A stretch of 64,000 nt of DNA from contig JACRBN010000020.1 of assembly GCA_016213105.1 (NCBI GenBank), positions 151,014 to 215,013 on the forward strand. The letters run 5' to 3'. The notes below the pieces were generated by a model. That model saw only the letters and a program-made list of their open reading frames with translations. It did no database searches and was not told where the DNA came from. The position numbers and the translations under genes are program-made. Source of the stretch: Chloroflexota bacterium (GTDB lineage Bacteria > Chloroflexota > Anaerolineae > Anaerolineales > Villigracilaceae). This document shows, in pieces, positions 44,406 to 52,628 of this stretch. Each line of letters starts with the position of its first letter. The first letter of the stretch is position 1.

Positions 44406-45710
44406 CTACTTCTTCAAACTCTCCAACCCCTCCACCAATCGCTGGAACGCGCCTTCCGTCCGCTCCACCGGCGTGGCATACGAGAAGCGCACCCAGTCTG
44501 CGCCGAAGGGGGAGAAGAACGCGCCAGGGACGATGGCCACGCCGTGATTCTCGGCCAGGTATTGACCGAGCGGCTCGCTGTCCGCCCAGCCTTTGGCCTG
44601 GAGGAATTCCCCGACGTTCATGAAGGCGTAATAACCCTTGCCGATGATGTGCTGCAATCCGCTTTCGGCCAGCAATTTCTTCAAGGCGACGCGGCTGGCG
44701 TTGGTCGGCTCGATGATGGTCTTCGCGGCTTCAGCGTAGCCCATCTCATAGGCGGCCATCGCCACGGCCAGTGAATAGAACGGCGGCATGACGGTATGCG
44801 AGGCGCGCGCCACGATGAACTTGATCACGCTCTCGTCCGCGATCAGGTGACAGTTACGGATATTCGACGCGCCCAGCGACTTGGTCAGGCCGTCCAGGAA
44901 CATCAGGCGTTTGCGCTCCTCAGGCGTGAAAAACTTGAGGAAGGAGTTCAAGTCCATCGGCGATTCGTCGGTGACGTAGTGGTACATCCAGTCGAAGAGC
45001 ACGAAGGCCACACCCGCTTCCAGGGCGGCCTTGGCCAGTGAGACCTGCTTCTCGATGGAAATGGTCAGGCCCGTGGGGTTGTCGGGATTGGTGATGACAA
45101 TACCTGCAATTTTCCGCCCCTTGGATTCGGCGAACTTCACGCTCTCGCGGATGGCCTCCTCGGAATAGGCCCAGCCCTGGGCCGGGTCGCCTGGCGCCCA
45201 CAACACGTTCGCACCGACGTTATAGGGGCCCCAGTTGTAGGAGATCCACGGCACGCGCGAAACCATGATCAAGTCGCCCTGGCGTCCGTGACCGAGCGCC
45301 AGCATGGCCTGGTAGGCCTTGACCAGCGCATCGCGTCCGCCCGCGGTGCCCAGCACGTTGGCGGGGCCGATCCCCAGGTCGGCGTCCAGCTTCCAGTATT
45401 GTTCGACCACCGACTTGCGGTAGGCATCCGTGCCGAAGGGCATGTCGTAGGCCGTGCCATGCTCGATCTGCAATTGCGCGGCGCGTTCGAGGATCGCCTT
45501 CGGTACACCGGGCAGGGACGCGCCGCCGTCGCCCTGGGAGGCGTCAAAGATCTTCGCGCCCGGGTTCTTCTCCAGGTAGACCTTGAGCGACTTGTTGATC
45601 AGGAACATGCGCGAAGGCGGAATATCGGCCATCTGCTTGAGATGCTCGCTGACGGGGATGAGATTCTTTTCCTCGACGGCGAAGACGGGCGTGGCATTCG
45701 AAATGGACAT
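44406..45710 (-). CDS. Class I/II aminotransferase (PLP-dependent)
   Basis: 434 residues of fold-type I. Seen are VLGTAGGRDALVKAYQAML (cofactor phosphate region), IVITNPDNPTGLTISIEKQV, FVLFDWMYHYV (cofactor ring) and the Schiff-base lysine K277 in FLDGLTKSLGASNIR, with a C-terminal VRFSYATPVERTEGA. Substrates cannot be assigned. It is preceded by a promoter, a threonine-rich leader peptide and an attenuator, which suggests a role linked to threonine or aspartate-family amino acids. A GAGGAG Shine-Dalgarno lies 10 nt upstream. Confidence 0.88.
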   Translation of the reverse strand: MSISNATPVFAVEEKNLIPVSEHLKQMADIPPSRMFLINKSLKVYLEKNPGAKIFDASQGDGGASLPGVPKAILERAAQLQIEHGTAYDMPFGTDAYRKSVVEQYWKLDADLGIGPANVLGTAGGRDALVKAYQAMLALGHGRQGDLIMVSRVPWISYNWGPYNVGANVLWAPGDPAQGWAYSEEAIRESVKFAESKGRKIAGIVITNPDNPTGLTISIEKQVSLAKAALEAGVAFVLFDWMYHYVTDESPMDLNSFLKFFTPEERKRLMFLDGLTKSLGASNIRNCHLIADESVIKFIVARASHTVMPPFYSLAVAMAAYEMGYAEAAKTIIEPTNASRVALKKLLAESGLQHIIGKGYYAFMNVGEFLQAKGWADSEPLGQYLAENHGVAIVPGAFFSPFGADWVRFSYATPVERTEGAFQRLVEGLESLKK

Positions 45711-45732
45711 GGAAAATTCTCCTCGTTTCAGG

Positions 45733-45759
45733 CCCTGAAGGTTTTCAACACCTTCAGGG
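45733..45759. repeat. Hairpin between attenuator and aminotransferase start
   Basis: CCCTGAAGG and CCTTCAGGG pair across a 9-nt loop. It lies after the attenuator terminator and before the Shine-Dalgarno, with no T tract; possibly an mRNA-stabilising or translation-control element. Confidence 0.55.
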
Positions 45760-45772
45760 TCTTTGAATTATG

Positions 45773-45801
45773 AAAAACGCCCCGAGTGTCTCGGGGCGTT
45801 T
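45773..45801 (-). terminator. Attenuator terminator
   Basis: On the minus strand AAACGCCCCGAG (45801-45790), loop ACA, CTCGGGGCGTTT (45786-45775), then further T: a 12-bp stem with a five-T tract, about 60 nt before the aminotransferase ATG. Confidence 0.85.
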
Positions 45802-45857
45802 GGTGTGCCTGTGGGTATGAACTTTTATCCGTTCATCTGGCAGCCACCAACGCCCCG
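45773..45857 (-). promoter_or_regulatory. Threonine-codon transcription attenuator of the aminotransferase
   Basis: Three mutually exclusive pairings can be drawn. Region 2, CGGGGCGTTGGTG (45857-45845), pairs with region 3, CACCAAACGCCCCG (45805-45792), with one bulged A: the antiterminator. Region 3 otherwise pairs with region 4 to form the terminator. The Thr-codon stretch itself (CCACCAA, 45886-45880) can pair with TTGGTGG of region 2. A ribosome held at the Thr codons would expose region 2 and favour read-through; one reaching the stop codon would cover it and allow termination. Confidence 0.7.
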
Positions 45858-45914
45858 TAACCGATTGGCACGAGTGGTATTGGTGGTGGTGTCGACGATA
45901 AGCTGTCTGGACAT
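45825..45914 (-). CDS. Threonine-rich leader peptide of the attenuator
   Basis: A 29-codon reading frame, ATG 45914 to TAA 45827-45825, with the run Asp-Thr-Thr-Thr-Asn-Thr-Thr (45893-45873), five Thr codons in six positions. It begins 8 nt after a -10 box (leaderless) and its end overlaps region 2 of the attenuator. The layout matches thr/trp-operon leader peptides; the peptide itself is unlikely to have another function. Confidence 0.65.
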   Translation of the reverse strand: MSRQLIVDTTTNTTRANRLRGVGGCQMNG

Positions 45915-45922
45915 TGCGCGCA

Positions 45923-45951
45923 AGGATACCACCGTGAGGGGCATGCGTCAA
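45923..45951 (-). promoter_or_regulatory. Sigma-70-type promoter of the aminotransferase leader
   Basis: -35 TTGACG (45951-45946), 17-bp spacer, -10 TATCCT (45928-45923) with TG one base upstream. Near-consensus elements at the ideal spacing. Confidence 0.72.
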
Positions 45952-45960
45952 GCGGGGAAT

Positions 45961-46260
45961 TTAAATTCCATGTCCGCCCACGATCTCCAATTCCGCGCCG
46001 TCGGGAGCGGCGGCCAGCAGCGGCCTCGCCTGTGCGATCAGAGCGCGCACCCGCTCATCGGTCAGGGAGGCGTCATGCGCCTGCTTGTCGTCCCAGGCTT
46101 CGAAGACCCACACGTCCGTATCGTTCGAAAGATCCTCGCTGACAATGTACATGCGGCAGGCGGGCAGTTCGCCGACCAATTCCGCCGCCTGCTTGAGGAT
46201 GTGTACCAACTCGCCGCGCCGGCCCAATTGGGAGACCAGTCTTCCCGTCATGGCATACAT
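45961..46260 (-). CDS. Antibiotic biosynthesis monooxygenase (ABM) family protein
   Basis: 99 residues with the ABM/YgiN-like dimeric ferredoxin-like fold: GRLVSQLGRRGELVHILKQA at the N-terminus, MYIVSEDLSNDTDVWVFEAWDD in the middle and the helix SLTDERVRALIAQARPLL. Members are small quinol monooxygenases or regulators; substrate unknown. GAGGTG lies just before the ATG. The promoter of the aminotransferase leader begins 10 nt after its stop. Confidence 0.85.
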   Translation of the reverse strand: MYAMTGRLVSQLGRRGELVHILKQAAELVGELPACRMYIVSEDLSNDTDVWVFEAWDDKQAHDASLTDERVRALIAQARPLLAAAPDGAELEIVGGHGI

Positions 46261-46401
46261 CGATCACCTCACAGAAAACAATGAAGCCGCAGATTGCAAA
46301 GGGACTTCGCTGACCGGCGGCTTTGAATGGGTTTCTCGCTCCTGGCGGGTTACAAATCCAGCGGGAGCATTCGTTGTAATTCCAAAACAGGTCTTCGCAG
46401 G

Positions 46402-46773
46402 TTATTTGTTGAATTTTGGATCCATGCTGGTGTACACAGCCAGCACATTGCCGGTCGGGTCCTTAAAAATGCCAAACCAGCCCGTGCCGGGGATTTCCAT
46501 CTTCGGCTGGATCACACTCCCGCCGAGGCTTTCCACCTTCTTCAGATCGGCTTCGATGTCGTCGCTGTCGATGTAAACCAACACCTGCCCCACAGGGCTG
46601 GTTTCCGAGACTTCGTTGAAGCCGCCGCCGAAACCACTGCCGTCTTCCCACATGGTGTAATTGAACTCGGGAGCGTGCTGGATCTTCCACCCAAACAGGG
46701 CCTCGTAGAAGCTGGCCGCTCCCTTCACATTGGCGGCGGGGATTTCAACATGGACAACATTGCGCTTGGACAT
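46402..46773 (-). CDS. VOC (glyoxalase/bleomycin resistance) family protein
   Basis: 123 residues forming one vicinal-oxygen-chelate unit of two beta-alpha-beta-beta-beta modules: VVHVEIPAANVKGAASFYEA with LFGWKI, then VLVYIDSDDIEADLKKVESL and GTGWFGIFKDPTGNVLAVY. Metal ligands are probably His8 and Glu in the strands. Function within this large family is open (glyoxalase, dioxygenase or binding protein). Shine-Dalgarno AAGGAG precedes the ATG. Confidence 0.88.
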   Translation of the reverse strand: MSKRNVVHVEIPAANVKGAASFYEALFGWKIQHAPEFNYTMWEDGSGFGGGFNEVSETSPVGQVLVYIDSDDIEADLKKVESLGGSVIQPKMEIPGTGWFGIFKDPTGNVLAVYTSMDPKFNK

Positions 46774-46886
46774 CGTGTTTTCTCCTTGGGTAAATTTGGA
46801 TAATCAATGTCCTTATTTTAGAATTTTTGTTCTATACAGTCAAGCGCCAGATGTGGGGAATTTTTTGATGCACTAACCAAATGTGG

Positions 46887-48224
46887 TCACTCGTACTTCA
46901 AGGCCTGGACCGGGATCATGGTCGCCGCGCGCAGGGCGGGATACAAGCCTGAGATCATGCCGATGAGCGTGGCAAAGGCCAGCGCAAACAGCGGAAGCCA
47001 GGCGGGCGTATACACCGCCACGCTTGGCGGAGGTCCGCCCTGCTGGGTGGACTGGTTCGCCAGATAGACGATGGCCAGCACGTTGAGCGCCTGTCCCGCC
47101 AGCCAGCCGATGACCACCCCGCCCAGCCCGCCGAGGAAGCCGATCCCAGCCGCCTCGCCCAGGAAGATCGAGAGCACGTCGCGGTTGGTCGCGCCGACCG
47201 CCTTCATCAAGCCGATCTCGCGCGTGCGCTCCAGGATGGACATGGTCATGGTGTTGGCGATGCCGATGGCCGCCACCAGCAGGGCAATCGCGCCCATGCC
47301 GCCGAAAACGACCTGCAACACCATGTAGAAATTATTCAGTCCCTCCACGAAGGATTGCATGGTGAAAGCCTGAAAGCCGAGCGCGATGATCTGGTCGGCC
47401 ACATCCAGGGCCTGCTTGGCATCCGCCACCTTGACGATGACCTGGTTGTAGCCGTCCTTGTTGTAATTGTATTTGACGCCATTGGCCCACTCGTTCAACA
47501 CCTTGATCTCTTCGAATGGGATGAACACGGACCAATCCGAGTCGTCGCCCTTTTCGGCCAGCACCCCCGTCACGCGCAGGCTGAGATTCTTGCGGATCTC
47601 ATTCCCCTCGGCGTCCCATTTGACGGCGATCACCTGGAGCTGCTGGTCGTACAGGTCGGGCGGCGGAGGCGGCTCCTGGCCTGGGCGCTGGCGCGGGTCA
47701 TAGAAGTTGGCGGCCACCATCGACCCGATGACGACCCCGCCGCGTTTCAATTCCGCGCTGCCCTGCATGGCCTCCAATCCCAGAATGGACAGGTCATTGA
47801 TCGCAATGCCGCGCAGGCTGGCATTGCCTTCGAGACGCTGAAATTTCATGATCATCATGGAATAGAAATATTCCTGCGGCATGACCGCCACCACACCCGG
47901 GATGGCGCGGATCTCATCCAGGGCGGAGTTGGTCAACACGGGCAGGTCCGATTGCCCGCCCACCCCGCCGCCGCCTCCGCCCCCCATCATCATGGGGCCG
48001 CTGACCATCATGCCCTCGCTATACGAAGGCGAGACCTGGATCAAGGTCAGGTCGCCAATGCCATACAACTGCTCGTTGGCGTTCTTCTGCAAGCCGATGG
48101 CCAGCGAGACCAGGATCACCACCGCCGCCGTCCCAATGACTACGCCGATGGCGGTCAGGCCCACGCGCGCCTTGCGCCGGCTGAGATTGCCGCTGATGAG
48201 TCGCAGCAAGTCGAGGAATTTCAC
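46887..48224 (-). CDS. ABC transporter permease (MacB/FtsX type)
   Basis: 445 residues: one N-terminal membrane segment (LSRRKARVGLTAIGVVIGTA), a long extracytoplasmic MacB-PCD domain including a Gly-rich loop, and three C-terminal segments around ANTMTMSILERTREIGLMKA, VGATNRDVLSIFLGEA and LIGMISGLYPALRAA. These permeases act mechanically on envelope substrates or lipoproteins rather than by a classical channel. It starts at GTG 48224, 3 nt after the CARDB gene, and is the last gene of the operon with the ATPase at 50067. Confidence 0.9.
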   Translation of the reverse strand: MKFLDLLRLISGNLSRRKARVGLTAIGVVIGTAAVVILVSLAIGLQKNANEQLYGIGDLTLIQVSPSYSEGMMVSGPMMMGGGGGGGVGGQSDLPVLTNSALDEIRAIPGVVAVMPQEYFYSMMIMKFQRLEGNASLRGIAINDLSILGLEAMQGSAELKRGGVVIGSMVAANFYDPRQRPGQEPPPPPDLYDQQLQVIAVKWDAEGNEIRKNLSLRVTGVLAEKGDDSDWSVFIPFEEIKVLNEWANGVKYNYNKDGYNQVIVKVADAKQALDVADQIIALGFQAFTMQSFVEGLNNFYMVLQVVFGGMGAIALLVAAIGIANTMTMSILERTREIGLMKAVGATNRDVLSIFLGEAAGIGFLGGLGGVVIGWLAGQALNVLAIVYLANQSTQQGGPPPSVAVYTPAWLPLFALAFATLIGMISGLYPALRAATMIPVQALKYE

Positions 48225-48227
48225 AGC

Positions 48228-49955
48228 TTATCCCTTGCCCCCACCCCCGCCAGGCTGCACGGGGACAGGAAATTCGGTGGGCACACCTTCGAGCGGCGTG
48301 TTATCGATTGGCGCGCCACTGTCCAAGCCAAACAAGCCGAGGATGAAGCGCCAGATCTTTTGCAGGAAGGTCTCCTCGGTCGGCGCGGGCATTTCGCCGC
48401 CACCGCCTTCCAGGCCGGGCTCCATCGACGGATCGACGAAGCTTTCCTCCACGGTCAGGTCGAAGGTCTTGCTGATCGTGCGCGACTGGTTGAAGTCGTC
48501 GGTATAGTCGATGGTCAGCGTGAGTTGCAGCGGGCCGGCCGTTTCGGGAATGACCAGGCCATCGAAGGTGAAGTACCCGCCCGCATCCAGCGAGCCGACC
48601 AGGGTCGTCTCGGTTTCGAGCGTTCCGTTATTCGTGGTGAGGCTCATGTTCCCCAGCACGGCCGTGCGCTTGCCCAGGTTGACAACCTGGATCGGCAGGG
48701 CGCCCGGCTGCCCCGCGAACAGGGGATCGGGTTCCCGATAAAAGCCGATGTCCGCCTTGGGCAGGCCGTACACCAGCAGGGTGATGACCTGGTCGTCGTT
48801 GACCACTTCGCCCTTGTCATTGACGTAGGAGAAGGTCAGCTTCATCGGATATGCGCCCGGGGAGGTGGACACATTGACGATCAGGTTTTGCGACACCTGC
48901 AATTGTCCGCCCGTGGAGACGTCTCCCAGCGATTGGATGTTGGAGGTGCCGACCGGCGCAAAGTTGGTGAACTCCCCGCTCCCGCCCGAAACGCCGCCCG
49001 GCTGCGGCGTGCCTCCACTCCCGCCAGAGGACCCGCCGCCCACGATCAGGGTGACGTTCTTCGCGCTGGAATTGCCCATGTTCTTGACGGTCATGTTCAA
49101 CTGGAACGTATCGCCCGGCTGGAGCGGGTCGACAGTGGAAGAGTAGCCCGTGACAACCAGTTGCGCGGTATGGACCCCGGTCGGCGTGGCGGTGGCATAG
49201 ACTGCGCTTGAGCCGCCGCTGGCGGGAATGCTCAAGGTAAATTTGTCGGAATAGGAGGTGCCCGCGCTGTCGTAGTAGCTCACGGCCACGTCGATGACCA
49301 CCACGCTCTTGCCGTACAACGAATCCACCGCCAGGAAGGTCTGCGAGGTCTCCACCACACTGCCCACGGGGATGCCGCCCACCACGACCACCCCGCCCGT
49401 CTGGGTGGGCACCATGTCCGCCGATGTGAAAGTTGCCTGGACGTTCAGGGCATCGGCCGTGCCCGGGTTGCCAATGCCGAGATTGAGTCTGAATTCCTTG
49501 CCGGAGGTCACCGCCGAGACGTTGGCCTTGTAATGATTGACCACCAATTGCGGTCGGACGAAAGCGCCCGGGATGGGCGTCTCTGTTGGGTCGAGAATTG
49601 GGTCAGCAACCGTCAAGGAACCGCCGGCTTTTGCCCATTCATCGTTGGCATTGCGAACATAAAGATCATAAGTTCCCACGGGTAAGTCGAAAATAATGAT
49701 CTGGATTTGTGTATCACTGGCAGAGACCGGCTCGAATTCAAATCTTTGCCCATTCGAATCCAATCCAACCATTGGATTGGTGCCAAAGCCTGTGCCGGAG
49801 ATCGTAACGGTAGTGGACACATTGGTGTAAACAAGGCTTGGCTCCACCGCATCGATACGGATGGAAGCGGGCGCAGCCGATGCATACCCGTTCCAGCCAG
49901 CCAGCAAAGCCAGAATGAACAGAATCGAGAGAATATGTCTCATTTGCAACTTCAT
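48228..49955 (-). CDS. Secreted protein with IPT/TIG and CARDB-like domains
   Basis: 575 residues. A signal peptide (about 1-27) is followed by an IPT/TIG-type domain (IDAVEPSLVYTNVSTTVTIS), three CARDB-like beta domains (PQLVVNHYKANVSAV; TAQLVVTGYSSTVDPLQPGD; KADIGFYREPDPLFAGQPG) and a C-terminal hydrophobic stretch (IWRFILGLFGL) before a Gly/Pro-rich end. CARDB folds commonly serve as adhesion or spacer modules. It lies between the ATPase and permease genes, so it may be the exported partner or periplasmic-face adaptor. ATG 49955, 5 nt after GGAG, is preferred to the GTG at 49961. Confidence 0.85.
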   Translation of the reverse strand: MKLQMRHILSILFILALLAGWNGYASAAPASIRIDAVEPSLVYTNVSTTVTISGTGFGTNPMVGLDSNGQRFEFEPVSASDTQIQIIIFDLPVGTYDLYVRNANDEWAKAGGSLTVADPILDPTETPIPGAFVRPQLVVNHYKANVSAVTSGKEFRLNLGIGNPGTADALNVQATFTSADMVPTQTGGVVVVGGIPVGSVVETSQTFLAVDSLYGKSVVVIDVAVSYYDSAGTSYSDKFTLSIPASGGSSAVYATATPTGVHTAQLVVTGYSSTVDPLQPGDTFQLNMTVKNMGNSSAKNVTLIVGGGSSGGSGGTPQPGGVSGGSGEFTNFAPVGTSNIQSLGDVSTGGQLQVSQNLIVNVSTSPGAYPMKLTFSYVNDKGEVVNDDQVITLLVYGLPKADIGFYREPDPLFAGQPGALPIQVVNLGKRTAVLGNMSLTTNNGTLETETTLVGSLDAGGYFTFDGLVIPETAGPLQLTLTIDYTDDFNQSRTISKTFDLTVEESFVDPSMEPGLEGGGGEMPAPTEETFLQKIWRFILGLFGLDSGAPIDNTPLEGVPTEFPVPVQPGGGGGKG

Positions 49956-49995
49956 ATACACTCCATTTTCCAGCGAAGAACCTATCCAAACAAAC

Positions 49996-50048
49996 CGGAG
50001 TGCAGACTTTAGTCTGCCTCGTCATTGCGGACTGAAGTCCGCACTCCG
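49996..50048. repeat. Two-hairpin extragenic repeat
   Basis: Outer arms CGGAGTGC (49996-50003) and GCACTCCG (50041-50048) enclose two inner palindromes, GCAGACTTTAGTCTGC and GCGGACTGAAGTCCGC. It sits inside the ABC operon between the ATPase and CARDB genes and may act as an mRNA processing or stabilising site. Confidence 0.7.
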
Positions 50049-50066
50049 CAAATTTTCGGACGGGCG

Positions 50067-50789
<723 letters not shown>

Positions 50790-50792
50790 AAG

Positions 50793-51557
50793 CTAGAAGA
50801 AAGGCCGTTGGATGGCGGTCCCGCCCAGGCTTGCCCCCAGCGTCCCCAGCCCGGACCAGGCCAGCAGGATCAGGATCAGCACGATGAGCACGCCCAGAAT
50901 AGCCTTGTTTTTGGAGAGGTTATCGGCCAGGAAAAAGCCCATCATCAACAGCAGCGCCTGCCAGACCAGGAACAGGTCCGCGTGGGTGAGAACCTGCGTC
51001 AGGAAGGCCGAGCCGTCGGCGGCGAACCCGGCCAACCCCGGGGTGGAAATGGCGCGCTGCGTGACCAGCATGAAAACAATGCGCAGCACGTCCCGCAGGG
51101 CAAACGGCAGGCTGGCCCAGGCCGCCACGTGCAGCGCGCTGGACATGCTGCCGCGTCCGCCCAGCAGGGTGGACGCCAGGTGCATCAATCCGCCCAATGC
51201 CAGCCAACCCAGCCATAGCGAAATCCATGCGCCGGCCAGCGGAATGACGTATACAAAGGTCGGCCCGGACATGGCCTGCTGGGCCGAGAAATAGTTTTGC
51301 TGCATCTCGGGCGTCCAATATTCGAAATCGGCCGGCAGGGTCGAGGTGCCCATCTGCGCCGCGCGGGCGTTGAAATACCCGCCCACGAGCACGACCAGCA
51401 GGGCCGTCACACTCAGGATGAGCAGCGGGGTCTGCCAGGTGGGACGTCCATTGGCGGCAATTGACTCGAACACCTGCCGCGGACGGAGGAACAAAGCCAT
51501 GACTTTCGAGAAGTCCAGGCGTTTCTTGGGGGGAAGAGCAGTTGAAGTCTCAGTCAT
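50793..51557 (-). CDS. YIP1 family membrane protein
   Basis: 254 residues with five or six membrane segments (first LLILSVTALLVVLVGGYF; last LGVLIVLILILLAWSGLG) and the YIP1 marker region MALFLRPRQVFESIAANGRP near the N-terminus. YIP1 proteins in bacteria have no settled role but often neighbour ABC transporters. It opens the operon with the ATPase, CARDB and permease genes. Confidence 0.85.
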   Translation of the reverse strand: MTETSTALPPKKRLDFSKVMALFLRPRQVFESIAANGRPTWQTPLLILSVTALLVVLVGGYFNARAAQMGTSTLPADFEYWTPEMQQNYFSAQQAMSGPTFVYVIPLAGAWISLWLGWLALGGLMHLASTLLGGRGSMSSALHVAAWASLPFALRDVLRIVFMLVTQRAISTPGLAGFAADGSAFLTQVLTHADLFLVWQALLLMMGFFLADNLSKNKAILGVLIVLILILLAWSGLGTLGASLGGTAIQRPFF

Positions 51558-51619
51558 AGGGGAAGCCCCTTCACAATTTCGTCATTCTAACATGCTTTTT
51601 CGGCTTCCCCCTTAAACGC

Positions 51620-51647
51620 AAAAGCGGCCGGAATGGTTCCCGGCCGC
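51620..51647 (-). terminator. Terminator after the PIG-L gene
   Basis: On the minus strand GCGGCCGG, an 8-nt loop, CCGGCCGC, then TTTTGCGTTT. Confidence 0.8.
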
Positions 51648-51692
51648 TGCATTGGAGATGAAAATCAGTTACGGGTTCGCGCGCCTGGCGGA

Positions 51693-52541
51693 TTAGAAAT
51701 CGAACAAATCCGCGCTCACGCGAGTCCCGGCTTCGAGGCGCGGATAGGCCCGCATGAAGGTCTCGACCCCGTCAAACAGGCGAAAGAATGTGCCCACGAA
51801 GCCGCGCCGCATCTGTCCGCCGCCCTGGCTGGCATGACAGGCGCTGGCCTGGACCTTGCGCTCGGCCACCGCGCGGTAGTCGATGCGCGCGTGGACAGGG
51901 AAATCCACCTCGGCTAGTGAGACCAGGTCGATGTCCCCGTTGCGGCCCCACTTGCGCGGGTCCTTGCCAAACAACTTGAGCAGGCGCACACCAAACTTGA
52001 ACAAGCCACGTGGAATGGTGTGGTAATACAACGCGCCCGGCTGCCAGGGTTCCCCCGCCTCCGGGTGGAAGCTTCCATCCGCCGCCTTCTCGAAGGCCAG
52101 CACCGTGGCATTGTGGATGTGGATGTGGTCGGGGTGGCGGTAGCCGCCAATCGGGTCGAAGGTCAGCACCACGTCAGGCTGGAGTCGGCGGATGTGGCGC
52201 AGCACTCCCTCGGCCACCTCCTCCACTGGATGGTTGACCTGCGCGTCGGGATGGCTGTTATCCACCGAGCCGGTCATGCCTGAATCGCGATAGCCCAGGA
52301 AGAAAACATCCTTGAGGCCCAGGTGTTGCGCGGCGCAGCGCAACTCGCCCTCGCGCAATTCGGCGATGGAGTCAAAGCCTTGCATGTGCTCGGCATCCAC
52401 CGTGCCGGCTTCCCCGCGCGTGGCGCAGACCAGGTACACGTCCGCGCCGCGGGAAGCGTAATAAGCCAGGGTGCCCCCCATGCCAAATGATTCATCGTCT
52501 GGATGGGCCAGCACCGCCAGGAGTGTGCGTTTTTTCTGCAT
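51693..52541 (-). CDS. PIG-L family deacetylase
   Basis: 282 residues. The zinc site is AVLAHPDDESFGMGGTLAYY (His-Pro-Asp-Asp) plus the later GYRHPDHIHIHNATV. The family removes N-acetyl from GlcNAc-type substrates, for example in mycothiol or bacillithiol synthesis (MshB/BshB) or in glycan tailoring. LCATRGEAGTVDAEHMQGFD is the usual second motif. ATG 52541 has AAAGGA 5 nt upstream; the frame extends to 52589 without support. A monocistronic unit with its own terminator. Confidence 0.88.
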   Translation of the reverse strand: MQKKRTLLAVLAHPDDESFGMGGTLAYYASRGADVYLVCATRGEAGTVDAEHMQGFDSIAELREGELRCAAQHLGLKDVFFLGYRDSGMTGSVDNSHPDAQVNHPVEEVAEGVLRHIRRLQPDVVLTFDPIGGYRHPDHIHIHNATVLAFEKAADGSFHPEAGEPWQPGALYYHTIPRGLFKFGVRLLKLFGKDPRKWGRNGDIDLVSLAEVDFPVHARIDYRAVAERKVQASACHASQGGGQMRRGFVGTFFRLFDGVETFMRAYPRLEAGTRVSADLFDF

Positions 52542-52611
52542 GGTAATCCTTTCCCTGGAAACTGCAATGCAGTTCCAATTTGAGAACAAACCTCGACGAA
52601 ATGTTTCGTGT

Positions 52612-52617
52612 TATAGT
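52612..52617 (+). promoter_or_regulatory. Probable -10 of the diguanylate cyclase gene
   Basis: TATAGT, 11 nt before ATG 52629, with no Shine-Dalgarno between; short-leader or leaderless start. Confidence 0.4.
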
Positions 52618-52628
52618 TTGGAAAATCA

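Noticed and set aside
47355..49211. 600-codon plus-strand frame over the permease and CARDB genes
   Set aside because: Antisense to two genes with clear domains; the product looks like low-complexity His/Arg/Asp sequence with no motif.
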